A stretch of DNA of 64,000 nt from Eukaryota sp. TZLM1-RC (GCA_040285825.1 JAUPSS010000004.1:3266550-3330549); one strand, 5' to 3'. Counted from the first letter of the stretch, positions 21,946 through 31,721 are shown. Numbers and translations are program-made. The notes: generated by a model not told the origin, from the letters alone.

Positions 21946-22119
21946 ATATTCAATTTTGAAAGAATTGAATTTGATTGACCAAATTCCACTTTTAAGTTTT
22001 AGTGTTCACAAATGTTTTTGATGTCTAAATGGAAAAAATTGTTGAACTATTTTGATGGAGTGAAGTGACAGTTGACATCGGTTGTATAATTTTGAATTTC
22101 CTCTCAACTACGTAAATCC

Positions 22120-22275
22120 ATGCTATCATTGCTTGACAAATTCTCAGAACTCGGTATCGATCTGGAGAGTGCACACGTCACTTTTGCTACTCCTAGAGAG
22201 TTTCTTCTGGTTGACCCTCTATATGAGCAAGCCAACGATGTGAAGCTCAAGTTGAGTGTAAACAAAGAGTTTCTT
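22120..22275 (+). pseudogene. 5' part of histone-H3-fold gene, interrupted by Ty3-type element
   Basis: An ATG-initiated frame of 52 codons (starting MLSLLDKFSELGIDL) runs without stop to the exact base where the LTR begins. The last four bases, TCTT, are repeated immediately after the 3' LTR (30048-30051). Skipping the element plus one TCTT copy continues the same frame into 30052-30897. The uninterrupted gene would encode 333 aa. This part is helical and I recognise no domain in it. Confidence 0.82.
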
Positions 22276-22408
22276 TGTTGTACTGTGGACAATTAGTCTA
22301 GTACATTTATATTTATATAACATAGTTCACTAGTGATGGCCTTTATAAGGGCCGGTGAAATTCTAATAAATTATTCCTTATTCTTGTTATCATATGGATA
22401 GAGCATCA
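22276..22408 (+). repeat. 5' LTR of Ty3-type element
   Basis: 133 bp, TGTTGTACTG...GAGCATCA, identical base for base to the 3' LTR. It contains a TATA-like stretch (TTATATTTATATAA near 22307-22320), the near-palindrome GGCCTTTATAAGGGCC, and an AATAAA polyadenylation signal at 22365-22370. The putative gag ATG (22394) lies inside the last 15 bases of the LTR, which is unusual. Confidence 0.97.
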
Positions 22409-25099
22409 TTAATTAATGGCTTGAATAGCCACAATGATAACCCTCCTTCCTCTCTGAGGAAGAGTAATGTCCCTTCTTTGAAGGAGAACAGTCCACCGCC
22501 CTCGGTGAGTAATCCTCCACTTGCGGAGAGTAGTCCTTCCTTCGGGAAGAGTAATCCTCCAAAGGAGAGTGAGCTTTCCGCTGAGAAGAGCATTGCCTCT
22601 CAGAAAGAAAGCCACCTCCTCAATAAGGAGAGTGAACTTCGCACTGAGGAGAGCCCCACCTCCCAGAAAAGAAGTCACCTCCCTTATACGGAGAGAGGTA
22701 ACCACGTTGTTGATGTGTCAGAACTATACACATACCCCGACAACTCCTCGGAGCTCCTTCCTTGTAGGAAGAGTTTTTCTCACTCCGAGCGAGCAACGGA
22801 GATTCAAAGCGTTTGTTGTAAGTACCAAATCTGACGCTTGTACAGAAGGTGAAGGAGGTGAAGGCGAGCAACAGTCTACGACTGGCTCCTCACGTAAAAC
22901 TCCCTCCTCACCTACTTCTGACATCAGCTCAAGTGAGGAACCTCAAAGTGATTCCAGAGGATCTCTTAATCAGAACTACAGCAGGAGAGGGGATGAGAGC
23001 GATGATGAACCACCTCATACACCCAATCCTCCTAATCCAACTCCTAGTTTCCCATCTACGGAAAGGACTTCTCAGGGTCTTTACCGCAGGAAATTAGCAA
23101 AGGCAGTTGAGGCTGTAACTAGAGATTTCTTATTGGACCTCATCGCCAATCCTCCCGAAGATATACTGGATTGGAGTGATGACGAATTATTAAAAATGGC
23201 TGAGAATGAGTCAGAGCGTCTTGCGGGAGACGTAGACCCAGCCGAATGTGAGAAGGTGCGACGTGACTATTTAGCGAAACGTTGGCCCTTCCTCTTTGGG
23301 GAAGCCCACGGCAAAACACTTGACGACGTCGTCTACGAGAGTTATGATCAAAGTCCAAATCTTTTTAAAGAGATTGGATGATCTTACCGATTCGGCAGTC
23401 TCGTGTGGAATGAGTGCAGTCGAGGATTGCTATTTTAGCGCACCTCGATCAAAGTATCAAGCTGCTACTCCCAGGCCTGCCAAATGGCATAGGGATGCAA
23501 TTGATGACCACAAAATATATTTCAGTGGAAATCAAGAAGCTTACGACAGACTATTTTGGATAGCTAAAATGTATCCTCATAATCAACAAGGTAGAAACCT
23601 TAGAGGCGTCGTAAGGCATTTCCTAGTGGAGAATGTACACCCAAAAAGATTCCATTGCGGACATTCTTATTATGCTTGGGGGCAGATTCGATGAATCTCG
23701 AGGTGACACCCTTCAATTTCATACCAAAGAGTCCTATATTAGAGAAATAGGCACGAGGGTAATTGAATTGAAAGAGCAACGTGTTGGCCCCAACAAGTTA
23801 AAACTAGTATACCCTGATGCATGGATGGCTAAACTTAAGGCATGGGTTGATAGCTGGCCCGACCAAAATGTTTTTGAGAATGTCTTAATAAAGAGCAGTT
23901 GCCTTCCATATGATCATAAACTAGCAGGGGTCCCTAGAGGATCTAAAGATGCACCAGATTGGGTGGATTTAAGACCACCAGCCCAGACTGTACCTGTGCA
24001 GGAGGAACCTCCTAAGACAAGATTTATCATAAAGTTGGGCGAAACATTGCCTTCAGAAGAGAGGAATATGAACCTATATAGTACACCTTCTGTAGGGCCT
24101 CTGGCATCTAGGAGAGCTTCTTGTGAAGCAACTCCTACACAAGCATCTGTTATAAAATCATCTATACCCACGCAACCCCTAGGAACGAATGCTCCTAGAG
24201 ATTCTCTCGTCGACACCCTCGGTCTTTATAGAACTCCTGTAACAGACGAGAAGAAATTGAGGAAAAGAATAGACGACAAACTGAGATGCCTAGTTAAGTT
24301 AAATGAAGCGTTTGACGCCAAGAAGATCTTCGACTTCGTTCTTAACTTTGGCAATTGGGCTAAAACAGTTAGGGATCGCGATGGACCCACCAGATATTTG
24401 CTACTCAGCACCCAGTACAAATACCCTACCGATGTTGAGAAGGCTTTAAGGTCTGTAAGACCACCTGAGATCAGTCGCAAAATGTCTGCTGAATCTTCAT
24501 GGACAGCCTTCATAGAGCAGATCATATATATAATTCGACGCTCTACAATTATGCCCGGAACGGATGGTAATCCGTCTGTCGTCTACCCAGCAAAGAGATT
24601 TCTCGAAACTATTAACGACAAAACAAACAATCAATTGATGGACACATATATCATTTGGATTGGTAAGTTTGATTCGAGTAACGAGAAACTGGGCGATGCG
24701 ATTTACGATTTAGGTAACGCATTTGTTAACAAGGTCAATAGCCTTGAATCCTCGATCAAAGACATGAATTTGATTAGAACAGCTTTTGGTGCTCACGCTC
24801 CTGCGCAAAAAGGACGAAGCCAGTCAAAAGGTCCTTTTAAGAACCCTAGAGTAAGCAGTCGACCCATCCCTTCAGAGCAATGGTGTAACTTATGTAAAAC
24901 CAATAAACATCCTGAAGAGAAATGTTTTAAATTAGTGGGAAGACCGGGTTCAAAAAAGCGTCAAGGAGGTGAAAGACGTGATAGAAAACGTAAAAGTAGT
25001 AGTAATAAATCAGATGATTATACATCTTTAAACAATAACCTTACAAATAATTCAATCAATTCCATTTATATAATGAGCAAAACTTTTTTTTTAAACTAA
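22394..25099 (+). pseudogene. gag region of Ty3-type element, frame-disrupted
   Basis: Open frames follow each other as 22394-22834 (frame 2), 22521-23381 (frame 3), 23296-23694 (frame 1) and 23633-25099 (frame 2), so three shifts in the same direction are needed to read through. The N-terminal segment is a heptapeptide-repeat region rich in Ser, Pro, Glu and Lys. The middle is a helical capsid-like region (EAVTRDFLLDLIANPPEDIL). Near 24883-24925 is a CCHC zinc knuckle, CNLCKTNKHPEEKC, followed by a basic tail. The last frame is the same as that of pol. Removing the LINE-tRNA insertion would join Gag and Pol into one frame (shared MSKT motif at both edges). The frame breaks may be mutations or base-calling errors in homopolymers (CTTTTTAAA near 23360, CCCAAAAAG near 23640). 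Confidence 0.75.
22440..22770 (+). repeat. 21-nt-periodic mini-hairpin array in gag leader
   Basis: About a dozen units, mostly 21 nt, each with a short inverted repeat and a small variable loop followed by AGT or similar. Examples are CCTTCCTTCGGGAAG, CCTCCAAAGGAG, CTCCTCAATAAGGAG and CTTCCTTGTAGGAAG. Because 21 is a multiple of three, two reading frames stay open across it. One frame encodes imperfect heptapeptides such as NPPLAES, SPSFGKS, ELSAEKS and HLLNKES. A role in RNA structure or packaging is only inference. Confidence 0.7.
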
Positions 25100-26131
25100 A
25101 ACTTTTTATTCAACAACAAATATGAAATACACAATTAAAACTCCACATCCTCAAAACCTGCCTCCCCTACATCAAAACAATTAATCGCTAAAGATTCAGA
25201 AAATTTCCCAAAAGAAGATAGTGAATCAGAAATTAGTGTTACCATTCCCTTAAAAATAGAAAATACAATCCTGTTTTGCCAGTAAACACGATTGAAAATT
25301 CTTCCAGTTCTTTCCTTTACAACTACAACAAAATCCTCAAGGAAAGCCATAGCAGCCTTACCTAGAGATCCAAGCAAAGAAAAAACAAATGGACATAAAT
25401 TATATTGGGCATGAGAATTTTCATTAACCGAGGAAATGGGTTTCGCATATTTAGCAATTTTATATTTTTCGCCTGCAAGAAGAGGATTATTTACATCCGA
25501 GTTAATGAAATGTTCGTTAGAGGAATTACAAGGGTCAATAGACATGGCGTCCAAAATAGTAAAACTACCATTTAAACCAGGAACAACTAGATCACCTCTA
25601 GTCAGACCCATAGAAGCTCTGTTGTAACGCATACTATCAATATTGGGATCATCAAGAATTAATTTTGATAACAGCGGTTCTAAAAAGGAATCTACACGAT
25701 ATGATTTGCACATTACATAAATTTGGTCCCTGACGTTATTATGCACTTTGCTTCTAAACGTAATGAAATGTTTACAGTTCAAAAGATGAGTAAACAAAAG
25801 AGGTTTACCACATTTACAAGTTAAATGATTGGGCAAATTGTTTGGCCACAGAAAACAACGAAAACGCATGTTTAGAAGCCATTCATTGTCTTTTAACAAA
25901 AGTCCATAAACAGAGGGAACTTGAGTTACTAAAGCAGCAGCTGAACCATCACGAATATCCTTTAAAAAATTACCGAAAGCGGGATTTTTAGTTTTGGCCA
26001 AGCCAAGTCTTACTTCATAATCCAAAAAACTTGACAACGGTGGGACTCGAACCCACGCGGGGTCCCACTGCCGCCTTATGACAGCGCCTTAGACCACTCG
26101 GCCACGTTGCCCATCATGAGCAAAACCCATC
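25084..26131 (-). mobile_element. LINE family A 3' fragment fused to tRNA-Leu, inserted in Ty3-type element (copy A3)
   Basis: Flanked by ATGAGCAAAAC at 25073-25083 and 26132-26142, with an extra tandem copy at 26116-26126. On the minus strand the unit reads 5' tRNA-Leu, LINE C-terminal ORF, 3' UTR, A-run (T-run at 25084-25092). The ORF (about 26030 to 25135) is intact and carries EVRLGLAKTKNP, CKCGKPLLFTHLLNC, FRSKVHNNVRDQIY, an endonuclease-like TRGDLVVPGLNG then ILDAMSIDP, and ends EDVEF. It has no ATG at its truncated start, so expression is doubtful. This is the best-preserved endonuclease C-terminus of family A here. Confidence 0.85.
26032..26111 (-). tRNA. tRNA-Leu (anticodon AAG)
   Basis: 80 nt including the discriminator base A. 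Acceptor stem GGCAACG pairs with CGTTGTC (one G-T pair). The D arm carries the type-II A box TGGCCGAGTGG. The anticodon stem CTGTC/GGCAG encloses a 7-base loop with T33 and anticodon AAG. An 11-nt variable region fits leucine, and the T arm GTGGG-TTCGAGT-CCCAC contains the B box. No CCA is encoded, and six Ts follow 3 bases after the acceptor stem as a Pol III terminator. Both internal promoter boxes look intact, so it may be transcribed. It lies inside the inserted unit, directly 5' of the LINE fragment. Confidence 0.93.
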
Positions 26132-29100
26132 ATGAGCAAAACAGATTCGAATTATAATCACCTAAATCCATTAAAAAGATTTAGAGAGTCATCCAATCCT
26201 GTGGGTTCTATCCACAGTGTTAGACTATCCAGGGTAGCAGAGGACCAAGAAAGTTCTAACGGGGAACTTTGGTTAACCTGCACCATAAATAACGTGGAAG
26301 TACAAGGCGAAATTGATAATGGAGCTGCATTTTCAGCATTATCAATGGATTTAGCCTCTAAATGTAATATGACAGTTAATGACAATAAGACTGTCGAATA
26401 CTTATCGGCAAATGGTATTCGCTCCACGACCCTGGGATGTGCAAATGGTGTTCTTGCTCTAAATGTGGGTAGCTTGGCCACTCAAGTGTTTTTAAGGATC
26501 GAATTCCAGATCATTCCTGGTACCAATAATTTTTTGATCGGAAGAGACTTATTACAAACCTTGGGGCTACGCACGGAGCACGGTTTTAATATTAATTTGG
26601 ATCGCGAACATCGCACCATCTTAAATGCTGAATGTGAGTTCGATAATAGAATTTGTCAACCAATTAGATTCATTGAACAATTGAGTAATAAATCAGACTT
26701 AGGTAATGATTTTGGGCATTCCACATTTAGACATGAGTTAGATGAGTTGGGCTGTAGAATATGCCTGGATGACATTAGGGACGAGGAACGCCTAGTCGTG
26801 CTACTCGAAAAATATAGAAATGTATTTAGTGGGCTACCTCACCCGGATGGAATTGATTGTCAGCCGATGACCATTCCATTTTATGACGAAAGTAAGGTCG
26901 TCAAAAGGAAACCTCGAAGATTAAACCCAGAAAAACAACGGGTAGCCGAGGAAATTTTTAACGAATTGATCCGTAATGGATTTGCTGTGCCCGCAAAGTC
27001 TCAATTCAGTAGTCCCATCTGTCTTGTGATTTACCCTGATCACAGGAAACCACGATTAACTGGCGATTTTAGTGGTATTGGTGGAGTAAATGATTTAACT
27101 AAACCTGTAGAGCCAAATTTGCCCAGGATTAGCGACATTTTAGAGTTTCTAAGTAAAGCTAATTATATAGCAACTCTAGATTTACCTAAGGCATTTTGGC
27201 AGCTCAAAATTGCAGAAGAGGATATTGATAAAACTACCGTATCAATTCCCGGGATGTCGATCAGTTTTAAAAGGGCTTGTTTTGGTTTGAAGAACGTTCC
27301 TGCAGTCTTCCAAAACATGATGATGGAAATATTTGATTCTGAGGGCGTATTTATTTATATCGATGATATAATAATAGTAGCTTCGACCCTGGATGAATTT
27401 CTATCTAGAGTAGGTACGGTCCTAGAACGCGCCAAACGTTTTAGAGTTAACCTTGGCCTACCCAAGTGTAGCTTTACCACTTGCAAACATGAAATAAAAA
27501 TTCTAGGTAGTATTTTTATAAACAAAACCCGTTATATAGATGAGTCTAGGATTGAGGGACTGATCAACCTACCCAAACCCAGGACATTACCTGAAGTTAG
27601 GAGTTTTATAGGTTCGATTAATTATATACGTGACTGGTTGCCAAACTTGTCTGATTGGATAGAACCAATCAACAAATTAACCAGAAACAAACCGTCAAAG
27701 ATCAAGTGGACTTCTGATCATGACGAGGCTTTTGGTAAGATTATAAATCTTATCAAAGCAAATATCCCTCTTGAATTGCCCTCAGAAGACAAGCATATTT
27801 TAATAAGTGCTGATGCGTCTGATGTGGCTGTAGGTGGAGTAATATGGCAAGAAGCTAACCCACCTAAAGATCCTACGACACCGCTAATTAAGAGAAAGGT
27901 TGTACCTATTGCCTTCTTTAGCAGATTATTATCAACTTCACAAAAGAATTGGTCTGTACTTCAGAAAGAGTTGTATGCAATTTTACTAATTCTCACTGAC
28001 AGTAGTTTAGAAAATTATTTAATTTCGAGGAAATTAACTATTTTCACTGATCATAGAAATTTAGCATACCTTATATCAGCTCCTGAAAAGAACAGAATTG
28101 TGAAGAGGTGGCTACCAATATTGTCAGAATTCAATTTTGATGTAGTCCACACGGCAGGCGAGGAGAATTATTGGGCAGACATGTTGTCTAGATTGGTTGA
28201 TACCAAACCCAAAACCCCTCGAGTCCAACAAGTGAGAAACTTGGCATCTCACAGAGTTGAAGAACAATTACCCTATTTAAATTTATTAACTAGAGTTAAT
28301 TTGTTAAGGGATGATATTACTCAACCGTCCACAATTGAGCTACCCACGATCAATAGCTTATCTGCACTGAAAGAAGCAGTTGAAGATACTAAATTTGATT
28401 TATTTGACACTTGGATCTCAAAGATTAGGCAAGAACAACTTATAGATGTTGATTCAAATCCTGATTATTATAAAGATTACAATTATAATTCAGATATTCA
28501 ATTGTATACCAACAATCGTGGGAAGATTGTTATCCCAGATAGTTTAAAGAAGCAGACTTTAACTATCATTCATGGACATGCAAATGTTGGCCATCCTAGT
28601 GTGACGACTAGCGTAAAGAAATTACTCAATAGTGATTACTTTTGGCCCGACATGCGCAAAGACATGATTAATCATATTAAGAGATGCCCAGCATGTCAAA
28701 AGACGGCACACGTGCCTAAAAATGTCATTGAATCATCTGGCTCTCTTTGGGCTGATCGACCTTTTGCACGATTAAACGCAGATACTATTGGACCATTACA
28801 ACAAGATGATAATGGATTCAAATATTTAATAGTTTTCGTAGATTCGTTCACTAGGTATACGATCCTTTGCCCTGTAAAGGAATTGAATGCAGTGGAGGCA
28901 ACCAATCACCTCCTATGGAGTGTAGTATCAATTTTTGGTATCCCACTGTTGATTCATAGTGACAATGGTATTGAATTTGCAAATGCCATATTCAAAGGGT
29001 TATGCGATTTATTAAACATTGAAGTAAGTCGTTCACTAACTAGCTTTTCACAAAGCAATGGATTAGTAGAAAGACGACACAGAGACATCTTACAAAGTCT

Positions 29101-29914
29101 AAGAAAGATTTTGGTGGACTCTGGCGATTATAGCAATTGGAGTGAATATATCCCAATTGTACAACTTCAAATCAATTCAACTATTAGTAGAGTTACTGGT
29201 CATTCGCCCTACAATTTAATGTTTGGTAGCGACCACAGCCCTAGAGCTGATCCTAGTAATATGTTTGAATTAATAAAATCAGCTAATGTTAATATTCCCT
29301 TTGTTAAAGATCTTGAAGCAAAACTTGAAAGGATTTCAAAGAAGAGAGAAGAGGCAGAGCTCAGGCAAGCTCAACAACTGCCTGAAGTTAACAAACATAG
29401 GAACCCTTTTGATAAAGGTGACTTAGTTTTGCGATTAAAGACTAATGGTAAACTCCATGGTTGCTTCGCTGGCCCTTTTCTCGTTGAAGAAGTTAAATCC
29501 AATAAAAGTTTACTACTCAAGAATCTTGTCACTGGTTCGATGTCTACGGCAAGTATAAATCATTGTAAACTATACCTTTCAGACTTCCCTAAAGAAGATC
29601 TTGATTGGCATAAGAATATTGCTGCTGGCGATATGGAAGAATCTGTAATCGTTAAAATTATAGATCACTTTGATTACGTAGATTCGAACAATAATAAAGT
29701 TCCTTATTGTACCGCAGTTTGGTATGGCGGCGAGACTTCGTCTGTCCCAGTTGCTGACGTCAAAAGCACTGAGGCATATCAAACATATTTGCGCTCTATT
29801 AGTCCTCACACTACCAGGAAACGGAAGGTATCTTCTAATTCCAAATCTAAGACTAATTCCCCTGCAGTCAGTAATCGTAGCTCTCGTTCGAGATCTAAGA
29901 GAGGGAAAAGGTAG
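26132..29914 (+). CDS. pol: Ty3-type Pol polyprotein (protease, RT, RNase H, integrase)
   Basis: 1260 aa, one uninterrupted frame. Protease active site reads DNGA at residues 62-65 where DTGA or DSGA is usual. RT has YIDD near 410 and the LDLPKAFWQLKI motif. RNase H begins with SADASDVAVGG near 560. The integrase zinc motif is HGHANVGH ... CPACQK (about 815-853); the catalytic triad D ... D(35)E is seen in LNADTIGP, HSDNGIEF and NGLVERRH with exactly 35 residues between the second Asp and the Glu. A GPF/Y-like module follows (CFAGPFLVEEV). The C-terminal tail is Ser/Arg-rich with no chromodomain that I can see. In the parent element Pol was probably translated as a Gag-Pol fusion in one frame; the LINE-tRNA insertion now separates them. 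Confidence 0.93.
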   Translation: MSKTDSNYNHLNPLKRFRESSNPVGSIHSVRLSRVAEDQESSNGELWLTCTINNVEVQGEIDNGAAFSALSMDLASKCNMTVNDNKTVEYLSANGIRSTTLGCANGVLALNVGSLATQVFLRIEFQIIPGTNNFLIGRDLLQTLGLRTEHGFNINLDREHRTILNAECEFDNRICQPIRFIEQLSNKSDLGNDFGHSTFRHELDELGCRICLDDIRDEERLVVLLEKYRNVFSGLPHPDGIDCQPMTIPFYDESKVVKRKPRRLNPEKQRVAEEIFNELIRNGFAVPAKSQFSSPICLVIYPDHRKPRLTGDFSGIGGVNDLTKPVEPNLPRISDILEFLSKANYIATLDLPKAFWQLKIAEEDIDKTTVSIPGMSISFKRACFGLKNVPAVFQNMMMEIFDSEGVFIYIDDIIIVASTLDEFLSRVGTVLERAKRFRVNLGLPKCSFTTCKHEIKILGSIFINKTRYIDESRIEGLINLPKPRTLPEVRSFIGSINYIRDWLPNLSDWIEPINKLTRNKPSKIKWTSDHDEAFGKIINLIKANIPLELPSEDKHILISADASDVAVGGVIWQEANPPKDPTTPLIKRKVVPIAFFSRLLSTSQKNWSVLQKELYAILLILTDSSLENYLISRKLTIFTDHRNLAYLISAPEKNRIVKRWLPILSEFNFDVVHTAGEENYWADMLSRLVDTKPKTPRVQQVRNLASHRVEEQLPYLNLLTRVNLLRDDITQPSTIELPTINSLSALKEAVEDTKFDLFDTWISKIRQEQLIDVDSNPDYYKDYNYNSDIQLYTNNRGKIVIPDSLKKQTLTIIHGHANVGHPSVTTSVKKLLNSDYFWPDMRKDMINHIKRCPACQKTAHVPKNVIESSGSLWADRPFARLNADTIGPLQQDDNGFKYLIVFVDSFTRYTILCPVKELNAVEATNHLLWSVVSIFGIPLLIHSDNGIEFANAIFKGLCDLLNIEVSRSLTSFSQSNGLVERRHRDILQSLRKILVDSGDYSNWSEYIPIVQLQINSTISRVTGHSPYNLMFGSDHSPRADPSNMFELIKSANVNIPFVKDLEAKLERISKKREEAELRQAQQLPEVNKHRNPFDKGDLVLRLKTNGKLHGCFAGPFLVEEVKSNKSLLLKNLVTGSMSTASINHCKLYLSDFPKEDLDWHKNIAAGDMEESVIVKIIDHFDYVDSNNNKVPYCTAVWYGGETSSVPVADVKSTEAYQTYLRSISPHTTRKRKVSSNSKSKTNSPAVSNRSSRSRSKRGKR

Positions 29915-30047
29915 TGTTGTACTGTGGACAATTAGTCTAGTACATTTATATTTATATAACATAGTTCACTAGTGATGGCCTTTATAAGGGCCGGTGAAAT
30001 TCTAATAAATTATTCCTTATTCTTGTTATCATATGGATAGAGCATCA
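29915..30047 (+). repeat. 3' LTR of Ty3-type element
   Basis: 133 bp, identical to the 5' LTR. It begins directly after the pol stop codon and a purine tract, and is followed by the TCTT target duplication. Confidence 0.97.
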
Positions 30048-30897
30048 TCTTATTTCTTTTATTGATTTAGTAATTTCGACTTTGGCAAGGATACAAGAAA
30101 ATATCAGTCAAGAAGTTTTACTCAATTACAAGAACTTCATATGCTATTTGCATAATAGTGATGATTGTAATTTTATTGGGTATTTTAATGAAGAAATTGA
30201 ACTGCTTTTGGATCAGCTGTTCACGCAACGTCAATCAATTGCCCTTTGTAGAGCATTGATTCTGGACAAGCAGCTAGTTGGTGACTTTCTTCCTGATAAT
30301 AAACTTGATGTTGAAATTGATGATGACTGTCAAAACTTTGTCCTTCCTGATGAGATGGTGTTTGAAGCGGAAGAAACAGATAGCGACTGGTCTGATAGCT
30401 ATTTGTGTCGTTCCTTCACACCAGCTCAGTTATCCACACAGCATGCAGAAGAAGAAATGGAGTCTGAAAGGGAAAATGAAGCAGATTTGGTGAAGTTGAA
30501 TGAATCTAATGTGTTTGAAAATTATATTGGAGAAATTGAGGATGTTTTGGGTGAATTTAAGACTGCCGTTGGTATGATTGTTACGTTTACATCAATACTT
30601 TTATCCAATGATGCAGAACAGCATTGTATTCAGGAAATGAGGAGCTCTATGAAGCAGCATTGTCATTATGTCGATCCTTACATTTTCGCCATTCTCTGTA
30701 AAGAAATCAGTTATGAATTCAATGGAGAAGTTTGTTTTTCCGAATCTGCCATAAAAGCTTTACAAGAGTCTGCTGAAACTTACTTGGTTGAGCTCTTTGA
30801 GGAGGCAAATTCTCGAGCTGTTGGTGCTCATCGGGATTGTGTAGAACAGCGGGATTTGGCAAAAGCGCAACGTTTCAAAGTCGATTCTTCATTATGA
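30048..30897 (+). pseudogene. 3' part of histone-H3-fold gene, interrupted by Ty3-type element
   Basis: After the TCTT duplication the frame set by 22120-22275 continues from 30052 to the stop at 30895-30897. The C-terminal 75 residues (259-333 of the restored 333) match the H3 histone fold: alpha-1 VDPYIFAILCKEISYEF, alpha-2 SAIKALQESAETYLVELFEE then ANSRAVGAHR, and alpha-3 EQRDLAKAQRFK. Loop-1 length equals that of canonical H3, without the insertion common in CENP-A. The upstream ~255 residues are a helical and acidic extension (DSDWSDSY, EEEMESERENEAD) in place of the short basic H3 tail. It may be a divergent H3 variant or another H3-fold protein. The interruption should abolish the full-length product unless another allele or paralogue exists. 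Confidence 0.82.
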
Positions 30898-31429
30898 TTA
30901 TTGTGGCAGTGGACAACAGCTGCAATAACTTAAGGTAAATAAAATATAATAACAAAATTAAATTATATTGTTTATATTAAGTGTTTTGCTTTGTACCTGT
31001 TCTTTGACTGAACTTTAATCAGAACTTTTCAACAATTCACTTTTGTTGCCCATGATATAACAGTTGATCCCTATTCTACCACCAAAAGTTGAACCAAAAT
31101 ATCTTTCTATGATTAAAGTTATAAATTTAGCACAAATATCTGAAACACATATAAGTTATTGGTCATCTTAAGGAACAATTTATTGTGATTTTTATTTACA
31201 ATAAAAGAAACCAAAACCCACAAAACAGTGCTTCTAAATGGAATGTGATTATTTAAATGTTGGGTTATCACCAAAGTTATTAAGTTTCTTGTGATTTACA
31301 ACTCTTGCATCATTCTCAGTGATTAATAGAGACCGCTGATCTGATGAATTCAAAGACTTAGATAGATACGTATTCCTCTTCCACCATGGTGGTAGAGAAC
31401 CTTACAAAAAAGTTTTCCTATTGTCAATA
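30898..31429. other. Intergenic region
   Basis: 3' flank of the H3-fold gene and AT-rich spacer. No supported gene; short ORFs only. The last ten bases are the left target duplication of the next LINE insertion. Confidence 0.5.
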
Positions 31430-31721
31430 TCAATACTCTTTTTGGCAATATTGGACCTTCAGGGTTGCACTTTTTTGAAGATTTTAAAAAAGTGTTACTG
31501 AATAGGTCTGGTAAAACAATGAACTCCACTTTCTGGTTAAATAGAATTGTTTTTTGCATTTTCAAGTCTATTCCTACAATGATTTCAAAGGCACTTCTAG
31601 CTATCGGTGTAGAATATGAACGTAATGCTGTGAGTAGGTTCAGTAATAGTGACGCTTGTTTGGAGGATATTGAATTCTAGATGGTTATTTTTATCTCAAT
31701 AAATATTAGTTCTGAAAAAAA
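31430..31721 (+). mobile_element. 5'-truncated LINE family A insertion (copy A4)
   Basis: Flanked by the 10-bp direct repeat ATTGTCAATA at 31420-31429 and 31722-31731. It encodes the C-terminal family A peptide ending CLEDIEF, then the 3' UTR and an A-run at about 31715-31721. Near-identical in its coding part to 58245-58480 and 10529-10760, so it is fairly young. Confidence 0.85.

Larger units (their letters stand above)
22276..30047 (+). mobile_element. Complete Ty3-type LTR retrotransposon
   Basis: 7772 bp with two identical 133-bp LTRs beginning TG and ending CA, and flanking TCTT target duplications (22272-22275 and 30048-30051). The internal region has a Gag region with a CCHC zinc knuckle, then protease, reverse transcriptase, RNase H and integrase in the order typical of Ty3/mdg4 elements (integrase last). 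A purine-rich tract (29897-29911) lies 3 bp before the 3' LTR and fits a polypurine tract. I could not assign the primer-binding site. Identical LTRs indicate a recent insertion. The element is broken by a LINE-tRNA insertion at 25084-26131 and by frame changes in Gag. Confidence 0.95.

Noticed and set aside
22440-22770. CRISPR-like array
   Set aside because: Units differ in sequence and have no constant repeat with unique spacers; the region lies within the gag leader of a eukaryotic retrotransposon. It is better described as a periodic hairpin/heptapeptide array.
26032-26111. tRNA gene as the targeting site of the Ty3-type element
   Set aside because: The tRNA lies inside the element between the LINE fragment and its target duplication, so it arrived after the element and not before it.
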